Assembly: GCA_037137555.1 (NCBI GenBank)
Contig: JBAXKA010000005.1
Coordinates: 1 to 33,648 of the forward strand
Direction: 5' to 3'
Origin: UBA9630 sp037137555
GTDB taxonomy: Bacteria > Patescibacteriota > Minisyncoccia > Moranbacterales > UBA2206
DNA: 33,648 nt
Below the pieces are notes generated by a model. The model was not told the DNA's origin. It saw nothing but the letters and a program-made list of their open reading frames with translations, and did no database searches. The position numbers and the translations under genes were made by a program. Shown piece by piece: positions 7,040 to 16,215 of this stretch; the first letter of the stretch is position 1; each line of letters starts with the position of its first letter.

Positions 7040-8143
7040 ATGCGTATCATATTGACAGGCGGAGGAACGGGCGGACATTTGACACCACTCGTGGCAGTGG
7101 CGAAAAAAATTCGGGAAAAAATGCCGGATGCTGAGTTTTATTTTATCGGACCAAAAGGCAAGTTGGAAAATGATATTATGGGACAAGAAAATATTCCGAT
7201 TAGAAATATTTTGACGGGAAAGCTACGGCGATATTTTTCTGTGCATAATATAATCGATTTTTTTAAAATTCCACTGGGAATTATGAAATCCATGTGGCTT
7301 TTATTAGTTTTAATGCCCGATGCAATTTTTTCTAAAGGTGGCTATGCATCATTTCCCGTTGTTGTAGTTGGTTGGCTTTATCGCATTCCAATTCTTATTC
7401 ATGAATCAGATTCAAATCCTGGGTTGGCTAATTCAATGTTGGGAAAATTTTCTCGAAGAGTGGCCGTTGCTTATCCCGAAGCGGAAAAATATTTTCCAGC
7501 GGCGCAAGTTGTGCTGACTGGAAATCCATTAAGTGCTGTAATTGACAAGGGTGATGTCAACAGAGCACGACAAACATTTAATCTTACAGAATCAAGAAAA
7601 GTTATTTATGTGACGGGCGGATCGCAAGGATCGAAAAGTATCAATGATAAAGTTTTGCGTATTTTGCCACAGCTGATGCATAAATATCAAATTATTCATC
7701 AGACAGGAGAAAATAATTTTGAAGAAGTTTGCCATATGGCAGGAGAGTTGGGTTTTAAGGCAGAAAGAGATGGTTATTTTCCTGTGGCTTTTATTCGAGA
7801 AAATATTGAGGATGTTTTTGCTGTGGCTGATTTAGTGATCTCACGGGCTAGTGCCACAACTATTTCTGAAATTGCGGCCAACAAAAAACCGGCAATTCTT
7901 ATTCCGCTAGAAACTTCTGCAAGTGATCATCAAAGAATGAACGCCTATTCTTTGGCACGAATCGGCGGTTGTGTCGTGATGGAAGAAAATAATATGGGCG
8001 GGAGCATGCTTTTGGAAAAAATTGACGAAATTATGGACAGTGAAATGCTACGCAATAAATTGGCTGAAAATATTGGAACATTTTATCACCCAGATGCAGC
8101 GGAAAAAATTGCAAATGGAATTTTGAATATGATTAAAGAATAA
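7040..8143 (+). CDS. murG: UDP-GlcNAc:lipid I GlcNAc transferase MurG
   Basis: MurG adds GlcNAc to undecaprenyl-pyrophosphoryl-MurNAc-pentapeptide (lipid I to lipid II) on the cytoplasmic face of the membrane. The 367 residues match the usual length. The N-terminal glycine loop TGGGTGGHLTP (residues 6-16), HESDSNPGLAN (121-131), the second loop GGSQGSKSIND (193-203), SRASATTISEIA (268-279) and SDHQRMNA (295-302) are family signatures for donor and acceptor binding. It is followed 15 bp later by murC and probably shares its transcript. Two promoter candidates lie in the divergent region with typA. Together with murC and murB nearby it shows that this small-genome organism makes its own peptidoglycan. 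Confidence 0.97.
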   Translation: MRIILTGGGTGGHLTPLVAVAKKIREKMPDAEFYFIGPKGKLENDIMGQENIPIRNILTGKLRRYFSVHNIIDFFKIPLGIMKSMWLLLVLMPDAIFSKGGYASFPVVVVGWLYRIPILIHESDSNPGLANSMLGKFSRRVAVAYPEAEKYFPAAQVVLTGNPLSAVIDKGDVNRARQTFNLTESRKVIYVTGGSQGSKSINDKVLRILPQLMHKYQIIHQTGENNFEEVCHMAGELGFKAERDGYFPVAFIRENIEDVFAVADLVISRASATTISEIAANKKPAILIPLETSASDHQRMNAYSLARIGGCVVMEENNMGGSMLLEKIDEIMDSEMLRNKLAENIGTFYHPDAAEKIANGILNMIKE

Positions 8144-8158
8144 ATAAATTAAAACTAT

Positions 8159-9565
8159 ATGAAACTTGATTTGAAAAATATCAAAAAAATCTATGTCATT
8201 GGCATTAAAGGTTCTGGTGTGGTTGGCGTAGTAGAAATTTTGAAAGCCAAAGGCATTGAAGTTCTCGGTTCTGATACAGCGGAAAAATTTTTCACTGATG
8301 AGGTTTTGCAAAAAAACAAAATTAAATATTTTGAGAATTTTTCAGCGAAAAATATTCCTGATGATATCGATTTGGTAGTTTATTCTACGGCGTATAATGA
8401 AAAAAATAATATAGAATTTCAGGAAAGCGTAAAGAGAAAGTTGCCAATGCTAAGCTATCCGGAAATTCTTGCCGAACTGTTTAATCAAAAATATGGTATT
8501 GCCATTTGTGGAACGCATGGAAAAACGACGACTTCCGCATGGCTAGCTAATACATTAAAAGAATTAGGTAAAGATCCGATAGCGGCAATTGGTAGTCGAG
8601 TAAAAAATTGGAATGGCAATGCATTGACTGGAGCGGGAGAAATTTTTGTAATGGAAGCTGATGAATATCAAAATAAACTGGCACGATATAATCCACACGG
8701 AGTAATTTTGACTAATTGTGATTATGATCATCCGGATTTTTTTCCAGATTTTGAGGCGTATAAAAAAACTTTCAAAGATTTCGTAGCTAAAATTCCTAAA
8801 GCGGGTTTTCTAGTTGTCTGTGGTGATGCGATTTCCACTCTTGAAGTTGCGAAATCAGCCACTTGCACAGTTTTGACTTATGGTTTTTCTGCTGATTGCG
8901 ATTATCGCATAATAAATTTAGAATTAAAACAAGAGCAAGAAAAAAATTATAGCCAAATATTTTCGGTGACGCAAGGTGAAAAAAGTTTGGGTAATTTCAA
9001 AATTGGTCTTTTTGGAAAACATAATGCGCTTAATGCATTAGCTGTTATCATAGTTTGCTATAAGCTTAATTTTAGTGTGGAAAAAATTCAAACTGCTCTT
9101 GAAAATTTTCAGGGAACAGCGAGAAGATTTGAATTGATTGGCTCGAGAAATGGTGCAATTTTAATTGATGACTATGCTCATCATCCTGATGAAATCCGTG
9201 CAACATTAAGTGCGGCACGAAGTTTGTATTCAGAAAAAAATATTTGGGCGGTTTTTCATCCGCATACTTTCACACGCACTAAAGCATTGCTCGCGGAATT
9301 TTCTCAAAGTTTTTCTGATGCGGACAAAGTGATTATTTTAGATATCTATGGAAGTGCTCGCGAAGCACAAGGTGGCGTTCATTCAAAAGATTTAGTAGAA
9401 TTAGTGAATAAATATGATCGTGAAAAAGCAGAATATATCGCCACGATTGACGAGACAGTGGAATTTTTGAAAGATAAAATTGGCACAGATGATGTTGTTA
9501 TTGCGATTGGTGCAGGAAATGTTTGGGAAGTGGCGACTAAGTTGTCCGAAATATCGGAATTATAA
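8159..9565 (+). CDS. murC: UDP-N-acetylmuramate--L-alanine ligase MurC
   Basis: MurC is the ATP-dependent ligase that adds L-Ala to UDP-MurNAc. The 468 residues include an N-terminal Rossmann-like loop (VIGIKGSGVVGV, residues 13-24). The Mur-ligase P-loop is GTHGKTTT (118-125). A central segment EADEYQNKLARYNP (from 167) is followed by NCDYDHPDFF. The C-terminal domain carries IDDYAHHPDEI (336-346), the typical MurC/Mpl motif. The first loop differs from the usual GIGGSGM form, and Mpl is a related alternative, but the murG neighbour favours MurC. It lies 15 bp after murG and 35 bp before the P-type ATPase on the same strand. Confidence 0.92.
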   Translation: MKLDLKNIKKIYVIGIKGSGVVGVVEILKAKGIEVLGSDTAEKFFTDEVLQKNKIKYFENFSAKNIPDDIDLVVYSTAYNEKNNIEFQESVKRKLPMLSYPEILAELFNQKYGIAICGTHGKTTTSAWLANTLKELGKDPIAAIGSRVKNWNGNALTGAGEIFVMEADEYQNKLARYNPHGVILTNCDYDHPDFFPDFEAYKKTFKDFVAKIPKAGFLVVCGDAISTLEVAKSATCTVLTYGFSADCDYRIINLELKQEQEKNYSQIFSVTQGEKSLGNFKIGLFGKHNALNALAVIIVCYKLNFSVEKIQTALENFQGTARRFELIGSRNGAILIDDYAHHPDEIRATLSAARSLYSEKNIWAVFHPHTFTRTKALLAEFSQSFSDADKVIILDIYGSAREAQGGVHSKDLVELVNKYDREKAEYIATIDETVEFLKDKIGTDDVVIAIGAGNVWEVATKLSEISEL

Positions 9566-9600
9566 TTAATTTGATTTTTTTTAAAAAATAAAAAAATAAA

Positions 9601-12351
9601 ATGCCTATAAAAACAAGAAAGCAAATTTATAATTTCACTCCAGAAGAAGTTTTGAAAAAGTTTAGTTCTATTCAGGCTGGCTTGAGCGTGGATCAGGCGA
9701 AAAAAAAGATTCTTGAATTTGGGGAAAATAAAATTGCCAAAAAACAAAATTGGAAATGGTTGAAATTAATTCTAGCTCAATTTAATGATGCGCTGGTTTG
9801 GATTTTGCTGGTGGCAGCAGGATTAGCCGCGGCTTTTTCGGAATATCGCGATGCAACAATTATTGCTATCATTGTTTTACTCAATGCGACAGTGGGATTT
9901 TTTCAAGAATTTAAAGCTGATCGAGTTCTGGAAAGCATTAAAAAATTAACAGCCAGTTATGCTTTAGTATTTCGTGACGGTGAAAAAAAACAACTTGACA
10001 CAAAACTAATTGTGCCAGGTGATGTGATTTTTATTACAGCGGGGGATAATATTTCTGCCGATGGATATCTTTTGGAAAGTTATGATCTCAAAGTCAATAG
10101 TTTTATTTTCACTGGCGAATCAAAACCAAAGAGAAAAGAAGTGAAAATAATCAAAGAAAGTGGCATAGCTTTTTCTGACATTGATAATATGGTTTTTATG
10201 GGCGAGACAGTGGCGACTGGAGAAGCAAGATTTCTCGTTACAGGAACTGGTATGAATACCGAGCTAGGACGGATTGCTCATCTGACGCAAGAAGTTGAAA
10301 ATGATTTAACGCCATTGCAAAAACAAATGCGAACACTTGGCAGAGATGTAACAATTCTGTCTGTGTTTATTGGAATCGTTGTGCTTATTGCCGGACAATA
10401 TTTCAAAATGTCACTCTATCAAAATTTCTTGTTTGCCCTAGCACTTTCCGTTTCAGTTGTGCCAGAAGGACTTCCGGCAGCGATTTCTGTGGCGTTGTCT
10501 TTTGGTATGAAGCGACTAATCAAAGAAAATGTTTTGGCGAAAAAATTAAATGCTGTGGAAACATTGGGATCAGTCTCAATGATTTGCACAGATAAAACTG
10601 GAACAATAACACGCAATGAATTAGCGGTGACAAAAGTTGTAATCAATGGAGAAATTTTGGAAATAGATGGTGCGGGTTATGCGCCAGTGGGAAATTTTTA
10701 TCGCAAGCAAGAAAAAATTAATCATCAAGAAGTTTCTAATCTCGAATTGTTATTTAAAATAGGAACACTGTGCAATGATGCGAGTCTCGCTGTGGATAAA
10801 AAAAATTATAAAATAATTGGCGATCCAACAGAAGGTGCGATTATTGTGGCGGGACAAAAATATAATAAAACTAAAAAGTTTTATGAGCGAGATGAGAAAA
10901 AAATTAATGAAAATCCTTTTTCTTCCGAGCGAATGAGAATGAGCGTAATCTATCAAAATGCTAAATTAATTTCTTATGTCAAGGGTTCACCGGATGTGAT
11001 GATCGATCTTTGCAATTTTATTAAAATCGGAGAAAGCATCTTGCCGTTTAATGAAGCAGAAAAAACTAAAGCGAAAATGTTGTATAATCAAATGTCTCAA
11101 GATGCTTTGCGTGTTTTGGCTTTTGCATATCGCGATCTCGGAGGATTTAATAAAGATCAATATTTAGTAGAAGCAGAGAAAGGTTTAGTTTGGGTGGGAA
11201 TGATGGCGATGATTGATCCGCCACGAGAAAATGTTGCCAACGCCATTATGGAATGTAGAAATTTAGGCATTAATGTTGTTATGATTACGGGAGATTACGA
11301 AATAACCGCACGAGCGATTGCGGAAAATGTTGGTCTGGTCAATAAAAATGAATTGGCAAAGAAAGAAATTGTGATCAATGGAAAAATGCTAGATAATTTA
11401 AAAGATAAAGATTTATATCAAAAAATAAAAAATGGCGTTTGTGTTTTTGCGCGAATTGCTCCAGAACAAAAATTGCGAATTGCTACTGTGCTAAAAAAAT
11501 ATGGTGAGGTGATTGCGATGACTGGCGATGGAGTGAATGATGCACCAGCACTTAAAAAAGCTGACATTGGCGTAGCAATGGGGATTATTGGCACAGATGT
11601 TTCCAAAGAAGCGGCGAGTATGATTTTGATGGATGATAATTTTGCTTCAATTGTGAAAGGCGTAAGAGTTGGTCGCACAATTTTTCAAAATCTCAAAAAG
11701 TTTGTGCATTATGTCTTTACTTCTAACGCTAGTGAATTATTTCTTGTAATCTTTGGGGTGCTTTTGCAAATTCCTTCTCCAATTTCTGCTGTGCAAATTT
11801 TGGCAGTGGACTTGGGCACAGATATTTTTCCTTCTTTTGCGCTGGGACTTGAACCGGAAGAGCCAGGAACTTCCAAGATTAAATTAAATTCCAAAAACAG
11901 TATTATGAGTTTTGGTGGCTTTCGAAGAATTATTTATTTGGGAATTATTATGGCGACAGGAGCAGTTGTGGCATTTCTTTGGTCAATGCTTCGTGGCGGT
12001 TGGCATTTTGGCGAAAGTTTTTCAGTTGATAGCATATTATATCTCAAATCAACTACCGCCGCTTATGCCGTGCTTTCAATGACACAGATGGCAAATCTTT
12101 TACAAGCACGCAGTGAAACACTTTCGCCGTTTCAGTTGGGATTTTTTAAAAATAAATATGCTATCGGGTCAATTGTTATTTCGCTTATAATTTTATTAGT
12201 ATTTATGTATTTACCATTTTGCCAAACATATTTACGAATGTTGCCAATTGATGGGAAAGATTGGTTAGTTGTTTTAGGATCGTTTTTAGCGGTTTTTTTC
12301 TGGGAAGAAGTGCGAAAGGAGGATAGTAAAAAAAATGAATCAGTAGCTTGA
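9601..12351 (+). CDS. P2-type cation-transporting ATPase
   Basis: This is a 916-residue membrane pump that couples ATP hydrolysis to cation transport. The cation N-terminal domain is followed by M1-M2 and the A domain with TGES (171-174). M4 carries PEGLP (288-292). The phosphorylation motif ICTDKTGT follows with Asp331. The nucleotide-binding domain includes GDPTEGA, and the P domain has MITGD and TGDGVNDAP (642-649). Six C-terminal helices complete the protein. PEGLP in M4 is typical of Ca2+/Mn2+ pumps (P2A), while M6 contains DLGTD (737-741), which is typical of Na+/K+ and related P2C/P2D pumps, so the ion is uncertain. The protein is full length. It is flanked by murC and murB, perhaps only by transcriptional convenience. 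Confidence 0.93.
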   Translation: MPIKTRKQIYNFTPEEVLKKFSSIQAGLSVDQAKKKILEFGENKIAKKQNWKWLKLILAQFNDALVWILLVAAGLAAAFSEYRDATIIAIIVLLNATVGFFQEFKADRVLESIKKLTASYALVFRDGEKKQLDTKLIVPGDVIFITAGDNISADGYLLESYDLKVNSFIFTGESKPKRKEVKIIKESGIAFSDIDNMVFMGETVATGEARFLVTGTGMNTELGRIAHLTQEVENDLTPLQKQMRTLGRDVTILSVFIGIVVLIAGQYFKMSLYQNFLFALALSVSVVPEGLPAAISVALSFGMKRLIKENVLAKKLNAVETLGSVSMICTDKTGTITRNELAVTKVVINGEILEIDGAGYAPVGNFYRKQEKINHQEVSNLELLFKIGTLCNDASLAVDKKNYKIIGDPTEGAIIVAGQKYNKTKKFYERDEKKINENPFSSERMRMSVIYQNAKLISYVKGSPDVMIDLCNFIKIGESILPFNEAEKTKAKMLYNQMSQDALRVLAFAYRDLGGFNKDQYLVEAEKGLVWVGMMAMIDPPRENVANAIMECRNLGINVVMITGDYEITARAIAENVGLVNKNELAKKEIVINGKMLDNLKDKDLYQKIKNGVCVFARIAPEQKLRIATVLKKYGEVIAMTGDGVNDAPALKKADIGVAMGIIGTDVSKEAASMILMDDNFASIVKGVRVGRTIFQNLKKFVHYVFTSNASELFLVIFGVLLQIPSPISAVQILAVDLGTDIFPSFALGLEPEEPGTSKIKLNSKNSIMSFGGFRRIIYLGIIMATGAVVAFLWSMLRGGWHFGESFSVDSILYLKSTTAAYAVLSMTQMANLLQARSETLSPFQLGFFKNKYAIGSIVISLIILLVFMYLPFCQTYLRMLPIDGKDWLVVLGSFLAVFFWEEVRKEDSKKNESVA

Positions 12352-12375
12352 TAATATATTTTTTTATGCTAAACT
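12348..12375 (+). promoter_or_regulatory. Candidate promoter for murB
   Basis: TTGATA (12348-12353) and TAAACT (12370-12375) are 16 nt apart, and a TG lies one base before the -10 (TGCTAAACT). It overlaps the stop codon of the ATPase gene, so murB may be partly independent of the upstream genes. Confidence 0.45.
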
Positions 12376-12394
12376 GGTAGTATAGAATATTAAT

Positions 12395-13330
12395 ATGTCC
12401 AAACTAACTATTCAAAAAAATATTCCCCTTGCAGATTTAACCACACTTAGAATTGGTGGATTGGCGAAGTTTTTTTGTGTGGCGAGCAATGAAACGGAAC
12501 TTTTGGAAGCGCTGGATTTCGCTAGCGAAAAAAAAATAGATTTTTTCGTGCTGGGTGGTGGAAGCAATATTCTTTTTAGTGACAAAGGTTTTTCTGGTTT
12601 AGTTATTAAAATGCAAGGAGCACTTGAAATAAAACAAAAAGATAAATTTATAGAATGTTGGGCGGGAGAAAATCTCAGTAGCGTCGTCAATTTTTTTAAA
12701 AATAATAATTTTTCCGGAATGGAATGGGCAGTGGGAATTCCTGGCACAGTCGGTGGGGCAATTCGTGGCAATGCTGGAGCATATGGCGGACAGATGGAAA
12801 ATAATATTTCTAGTGTGCGAGTTTTTAATCTTGAAAATAAAATAAGCACTGACTATTCTTGCAAAGATTGTCAATTCGCTTATCGCACTAGTATTTTCAA
12901 AAAAAATCCGCAACTAATTGTTCTAGCGGTTAAACTTAAATTTAAAAAAAGTCAGCAAGAAATAATTAAACAAAAAATGCAAGAAATTATTACCAAAAGA
13001 AATACTGCTATGCCGAAAGGCTTTAGTGCTGGCAGTTTTTTTCAAAATCCTATCGTTAAAAATACAGAGTTGATTTTGCAATTTGAAAAAGATACCGGGA
13101 AAAAAAGTCAGGAGGGAAAAATTCCAGCTGGTTGGTTAATTGAAGAAATAGGCTTTCGAGGAAAAAAAATTGGTGGAGTGATGGTGAGTAAAAAACATGC
13201 TAATTTTTTTATTAACGATGGAACAGGAACAGCGGAAGATGTGGTGATTCTGGCAGGAATTATTAAACAAAAATTACGGAAAGAGTTTGATGTGCAAATA
13301 AAAGAAGAGATTGTTTATGTCGGATTTTGA
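12395..13330 (+). CDS. murB: UDP-N-acetylenolpyruvoylglucosamine reductase MurB
   Basis: MurB is the flavoenzyme that reduces UDP-GlcNAc-enolpyruvate to UDP-MurNAc with NADPH. The 311 residues show the FAD-binding GGGSNIL motif (54-60), GIPGTVGGAIRGNAGAYG (114-131), YRTS (163-166), the catalytic Ser in AGSFFQNP (Ser214) and the C-terminal Glu pair in KEEIVYVG (304-305). AGWLIEEIGFRGKKIGG fits the substrate-binding region of the short MurB type. It starts 44 bp after the ATPase gene. Together with murG and murC it covers part of the cytoplasmic precursor route; murA, murD, murE, murF and ddl are not in this window. Confidence 0.96.
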   Translation: MSKLTIQKNIPLADLTTLRIGGLAKFFCVASNETELLEALDFASEKKIDFFVLGGGSNILFSDKGFSGLVIKMQGALEIKQKDKFIECWAGENLSSVVNFFKNNNFSGMEWAVGIPGTVGGAIRGNAGAYGGQMENNISSVRVFNLENKISTDYSCKDCQFAYRTSIFKKNPQLIVLAVKLKFKKSQQEIIKQKMQEIITKRNTAMPKGFSAGSFFQNPIVKNTELILQFEKDTGKKSQEGKIPAGWLIEEIGFRGKKIGGVMVSKKHANFFINDGTGTAEDVVILAGIIKQKLRKEFDVQIKEEIVYVGF

Positions 13331-13400
13331 ATTAAGCTAAATTAACACATTGGGCATACAAAGAAAATAAAAATTTCCTTGTCTGTTCAATAAAAAATTT

Positions 13401-13775
13401 ATGGTAATCAAAAAAACACAAGCGTTGAGAGTGATGTTTAAGGGAATGGATTCGGACAAAAAAGCCCAGGAATATATTGAAAAAAAATTGCAAAAAGTCA
13501 ATCGAATTATTAAGAATGTTTTGGAGTTTGAAGTGGAGGTTGATCTTAATAAAAAAAATCAATATCGTGTTGAGCTGATGGTGAAAACACCTCATGCACT
13601 TTATCGTGCGGAAGAAACTTCACAGAGCATTGAAGGTTCTGCCGATATTGCTTGTGAAGAATTAACAATGCAGATCGTCAAGGATAAAAATAAAATGATT
13701 GACCTTAAAAGACGCGGAGCAAGATCGCTCAAGAAAAAAATTGTGATTGATGGTGATGCGAGGTTTAATAAGTAG
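13401..13775 (+). CDS. hpf: Ribosome hibernation-promoting factor (HPF/RaiA family)
   Basis: This 124-residue protein of the sigma-54-modulation/HPF/YfiA family binds the decoding centre of idle ribosomes. It has the beta-alpha-beta-beta-beta-alpha pattern: DSDKKAQEYIEKKLQKVNRI as first helix, then strands EFEVEVDL and YRVELMVKTP, then the helix DIACEELTMQIVKDKNKM, followed by a basic tail. It lacks the long C-terminal dimerisation domain, so it is of the short type (YfiA/HPF-short). No clear ribosome site precedes the ATG at 13401. It is convergent with the hydrogenase-associated gene; the 33-bp gap shows no good terminator hairpin. Confidence 0.9.
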   Translation: MVIKKTQALRVMFKGMDSDKKAQEYIEKKLQKVNRIIKNVLEFEVEVDLNKKNQYRVELMVKTPHALYRAEETSQSIEGSADIACEELTMQIVKDKNKMIDLKRRGARSLKKKIVIDGDARFNK

Positions 13776-13808
13776 TTGATGGTAGATTTAATTTTTAAAA
13801 ACTCCTGA

Positions 13809-14321
13809 TTATTTTTCTTTGCAATAGCCTAAAAACAAACTCGCTAAAACACCACCTACTAAAGCAGTTAGAAGTTGAGGATAACTCAGCATTATTATTA
13901 TGCTTTCAGCCAATTCTTTTTTCAAAAGTAAATCAGTCACGACTAAGCTGGTTGTAAAAAGAAATATAAATTTAAAAAAACTGGCAACTCCCACTGCTAG
14001 CCAGTAATTTTTATTTTTAAGATAACCAAAAGTTAGAATTAAAATAATATTACTTAGCATAATATATGGAACCATTGGCACGAGTGGCACTGGCAGAGTT
14101 CCAATCGAAAGTGCGATAACGCTTGGAATTAAGCCAACTAAAATGCCTGCTCGTGTTCCAATAATTATTGTTGCCACAAAAAGCGTCGCATTGACAATTG
14201 GTCCCGTGATCAGTTGCTGGTGAAATAATGGCACAATAGTGGCAACTCCGATTAAGGCTATGAATTTAGTAGAGGCAATGATATTGCTTCTATTTATTGT
14301 TAGTGCTTGTTCATTATTCAT
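13809..14321 (-). CDS. Polytopic membrane protein resembling an ECF-type substrate-binding (S) component
   Basis: This 170-residue, very hydrophobic protein has about five or six transmembrane helices (for example FIALIGVATIVPLF, AGILVGLIPSVIALSIG, MLSNIILILTFGYL, FFKFIFLFTTSLVV). Its size and the pattern of small-residue helices resemble S components of ECF transporters. A similar small membrane protein has been annotated next to iron hydrogenases in other anaerobes (HymD), which I mention from memory only. Its start overlaps the hydrogenase stop by 8 nt (ATGAATAA), so the two are translationally coupled. A role as membrane partner or as a transporter for a hydrogenase-related compound is inference. 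Confidence 0.7.
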   Translation of the reverse strand: MNNEQALTINRSNIIASTKFIALIGVATIVPLFHQQLITGPIVNATLFVATIIIGTRAGILVGLIPSVIALSIGTLPVPLVPMVPYIMLSNIILILTFGYLKNKNYWLAVGVASFFKFIFLFTTSLVVTDLLLKKELAESIIIMLSYPQLLTALVGGVLASLFLGYCKEK

Positions 14322-16032
14322 AAGTTTCTCTTGAATTTTTTAATTTATTAATAACGGATTTATTTTTTGGTGAAAACTGAGTATGTAAAATATTTTTTCT
14401 ATTTTTTTCATTCACAAAAAAATCAGCATACACTTTCTTGACAGCTATATTTTCGTGGGCATACTTAAGTTTTTTATCGGCATCAATAACATAAAGAGAG
14501 TTTGACCTTTCCTGGGCAATTTTTTTATTAGTTGGCAATGATTGTCCACCGCCTGCGATGCATCCACCAGGACAAGCCATAACCTCTATCGCGTCATACA
14601 ATTTTGGATTTTTCTTTATTTGTTCCAAAACTTTTTTGGCATTTTTTATTCCGCTCACAACGCAAATCTTTAGGACAGTAGCTCCTATTTTTACTTCTTT
14701 TGTTTTAATGCCTTCATGACCTCTGATTTCTTGAATTGCATCTGCTGGCAAATTTTCTTTTGTCATTTTGAAGTATGCTGTTCGAAGAGCTGACTCAAAA
14801 ACCCCGCCACTTGAACCATAAATCACGCCTGCACCAGAAGCCAATCCCAGTGGATCATCCGCTTCTTTTTTATCAATATTTTTTAAATCAATTTTATTCT
14901 TCTTAAGCAATCTCACTAGTTCACGCGTGGTGAGAACCATATCTACTGGATAAATATCGTCTATTTTAAGTTCAGTTCTTTTGATTTCATATTTTTTTGC
15001 CACGCAGGGCATTATGGAAACTACAAAAATATCTTTTGGATCAACATTTATTTTGTTGCTCCAATAATTTTTAATAATTCCGCCTAGCATAATTTGCGGA
15101 GAGCGTGAAGTGCAAAGATTTGGAATAAATTCTGGATAATTAAATTCCAGAAACTTCACCCAAGCAGGACAGCAGGAAGTCATAGCGGGTAAATTTTCTT
15201 TTTTAGAAAGTCTTTCAATCAATTCGCTAGATTCTTCCATTGTGGTAAAATCCGCTCCAGTCGCAGTATCAAAGACATAGTCAAAGCCAACTAATTTTAA
15301 AGCTGAAACTAATTGTCCCGTTGCAATTTCTCCAATCTTCATTCCAAATTCTTCACCAATGCTAGTGCGAATAGATGGGGCAAATTGAACGACAGTAATT
15401 TTTTTATTATTTTTAAATAACTTTTCCAATTCCTCAAATTCTCCCACTCCTTCGATTGCTCCGACTGGGCAATGTAAAATACATTGACCGCAACTTATGC
15501 AATCTTTTTCAGCATCATCAGAACACTTTATTTTATTTTGTTCAGTTAGCTCCAGAAAGTTGGTTGGGCAAACACTCAGGCAATTTTCACACCCAATACA
15601 TTTAGTTTGGTCAAAAATCATAGTTCCAACTTGAAAAACTGCATTGTTTTCATTTTTTTCAAATATGGGCTTTGCTCCAAATTTTTTAGTTAATTCTAAC
15701 AGCTTGCAATGCTGAAACCAAACACAATCATCACACTCTAGCAAATGTTTTTTAAGAATTTTATCTAGATTTTTCTTTCTTTCTGTCGTTATCTCTTCTG
15801 ATTCAGTAATTATTTCCATTCCGTCCTGTGCAATAGTAGCACAAGCGTGTTTTAAATTTTCTTCGCCTATAATTTTTACAACGCACATTCCACAATGATG
15901 TTTTGTTTCCAAATCTGGATGAAAACAGAGAGTTGGAATAGTTATTCCATTTTTAGTGGCAATATCCAAAATGGTCATGTTCGGATCAATTGAAATTTTT
16001 TTACCATCAATTTTGACAGATATTTGCTTCAT
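14314..16032 (-). CDS. [FeFe] hydrogenase catalytic subunit (M3 type)
   Basis: The enzyme interconverts protons and H2 using electrons from ferredoxin or NADH modules. From the ATG at 16032 it has 572 residues; the open frame extends to a TTG at 16047, but the ATG is preferred. The N-terminal [2Fe-2S] domain has Cys36, 47, 50 and 64. A His-Cys cluster has His96, Cys100, Cys103 and Cys109. Two [4Fe-4S] motifs follow, CIGCENCLSVCP (145-156) and CISCGQCILHCP (178-189). The H-cluster domain has TSCCPAW (Cys287 as probable proton relay, Cys288 ligand), MPCVAKKYE (Cys343) and MACPGGCIAGGGQ (Cys487, Cys491). A small-subunit-like tail ends at ILHTQF. All ligands are intact. NADH-module subunits and HydEFG maturases are not in this window. 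The gene is coupled to the downstream membrane protein. Confidence 0.96.
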   Translation of the reverse strand: MKQISVKIDGKKISIDPNMTILDIATKNGITIPTLCFHPDLETKHHCGMCVVKIIGEENLKHACATIAQDGMEIITESEEITTERKKNLDKILKKHLLECDDCVWFQHCKLLELTKKFGAKPIFEKNENNAVFQVGTMIFDQTKCIGCENCLSVCPTNFLELTEQNKIKCSDDAEKDCISCGQCILHCPVGAIEGVGEFEELEKLFKNNKKITVVQFAPSIRTSIGEEFGMKIGEIATGQLVSALKLVGFDYVFDTATGADFTTMEESSELIERLSKKENLPAMTSCCPAWVKFLEFNYPEFIPNLCTSRSPQIMLGGIIKNYWSNKINVDPKDIFVVSIMPCVAKKYEIKRTELKIDDIYPVDMVLTTRELVRLLKKNKIDLKNIDKKEADDPLGLASGAGVIYGSSGGVFESALRTAYFKMTKENLPADAIQEIRGHEGIKTKEVKIGATVLKICVVSGIKNAKKVLEQIKKNPKLYDAIEVMACPGGCIAGGGQSLPTNKKIAQERSNSLYVIDADKKLKYAHENIAVKKVYADFFVNEKNRKNILHTQFSPKNKSVINKLKNSRETYE

Positions 16033-16069
16033 ATTGTTTGTATTCAAATCATTATCAATTTATAAAATA

Positions 16070-16098
16070 AATATAGCATCTCTTTTATGAACTCGCAA
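16070..16098 (-). promoter_or_regulatory. Promoter for the hydrogenase operon
   Basis: On the minus strand, TTGCGA (complement of 16093-16098) and TATATT (complement of 16070-16075) are 17 nt apart, with an extended TG just before the -10. The predicted start is about 30 nt before the hydrogenase ATG. Confidence 0.7.
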
Positions 16099-16123
16099 TA
16101 ATTATTACAAAAAACCAAACAAC

Positions 16124-16153
16124 TTGACAAAAATATTTCCATAACGCTATGCT
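16124..16153 (+). promoter_or_regulatory. Promoter for the 76-residue protein gene
   Basis: A perfect TTGACA (16124-16129) and TATGCT (16148-16153) are separated by 18 nt. It diverges from the hydrogenase promoter 25 bp away. Confidence 0.65.
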
Positions 16154-16215
16154 TTAATCAGAAGAGTATTTTTATCTTCTATATGAAGTTAATCTTTTTT
16201 TTCAAGGAGGTTTTT

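Noticed and set aside
12412..12849. Minus-strand frame of 145 codons opposite murB
   Set aside because: It is antisense to a well-conserved enzyme, with skewed Ser/Pro/Lys composition and no supporting signals.
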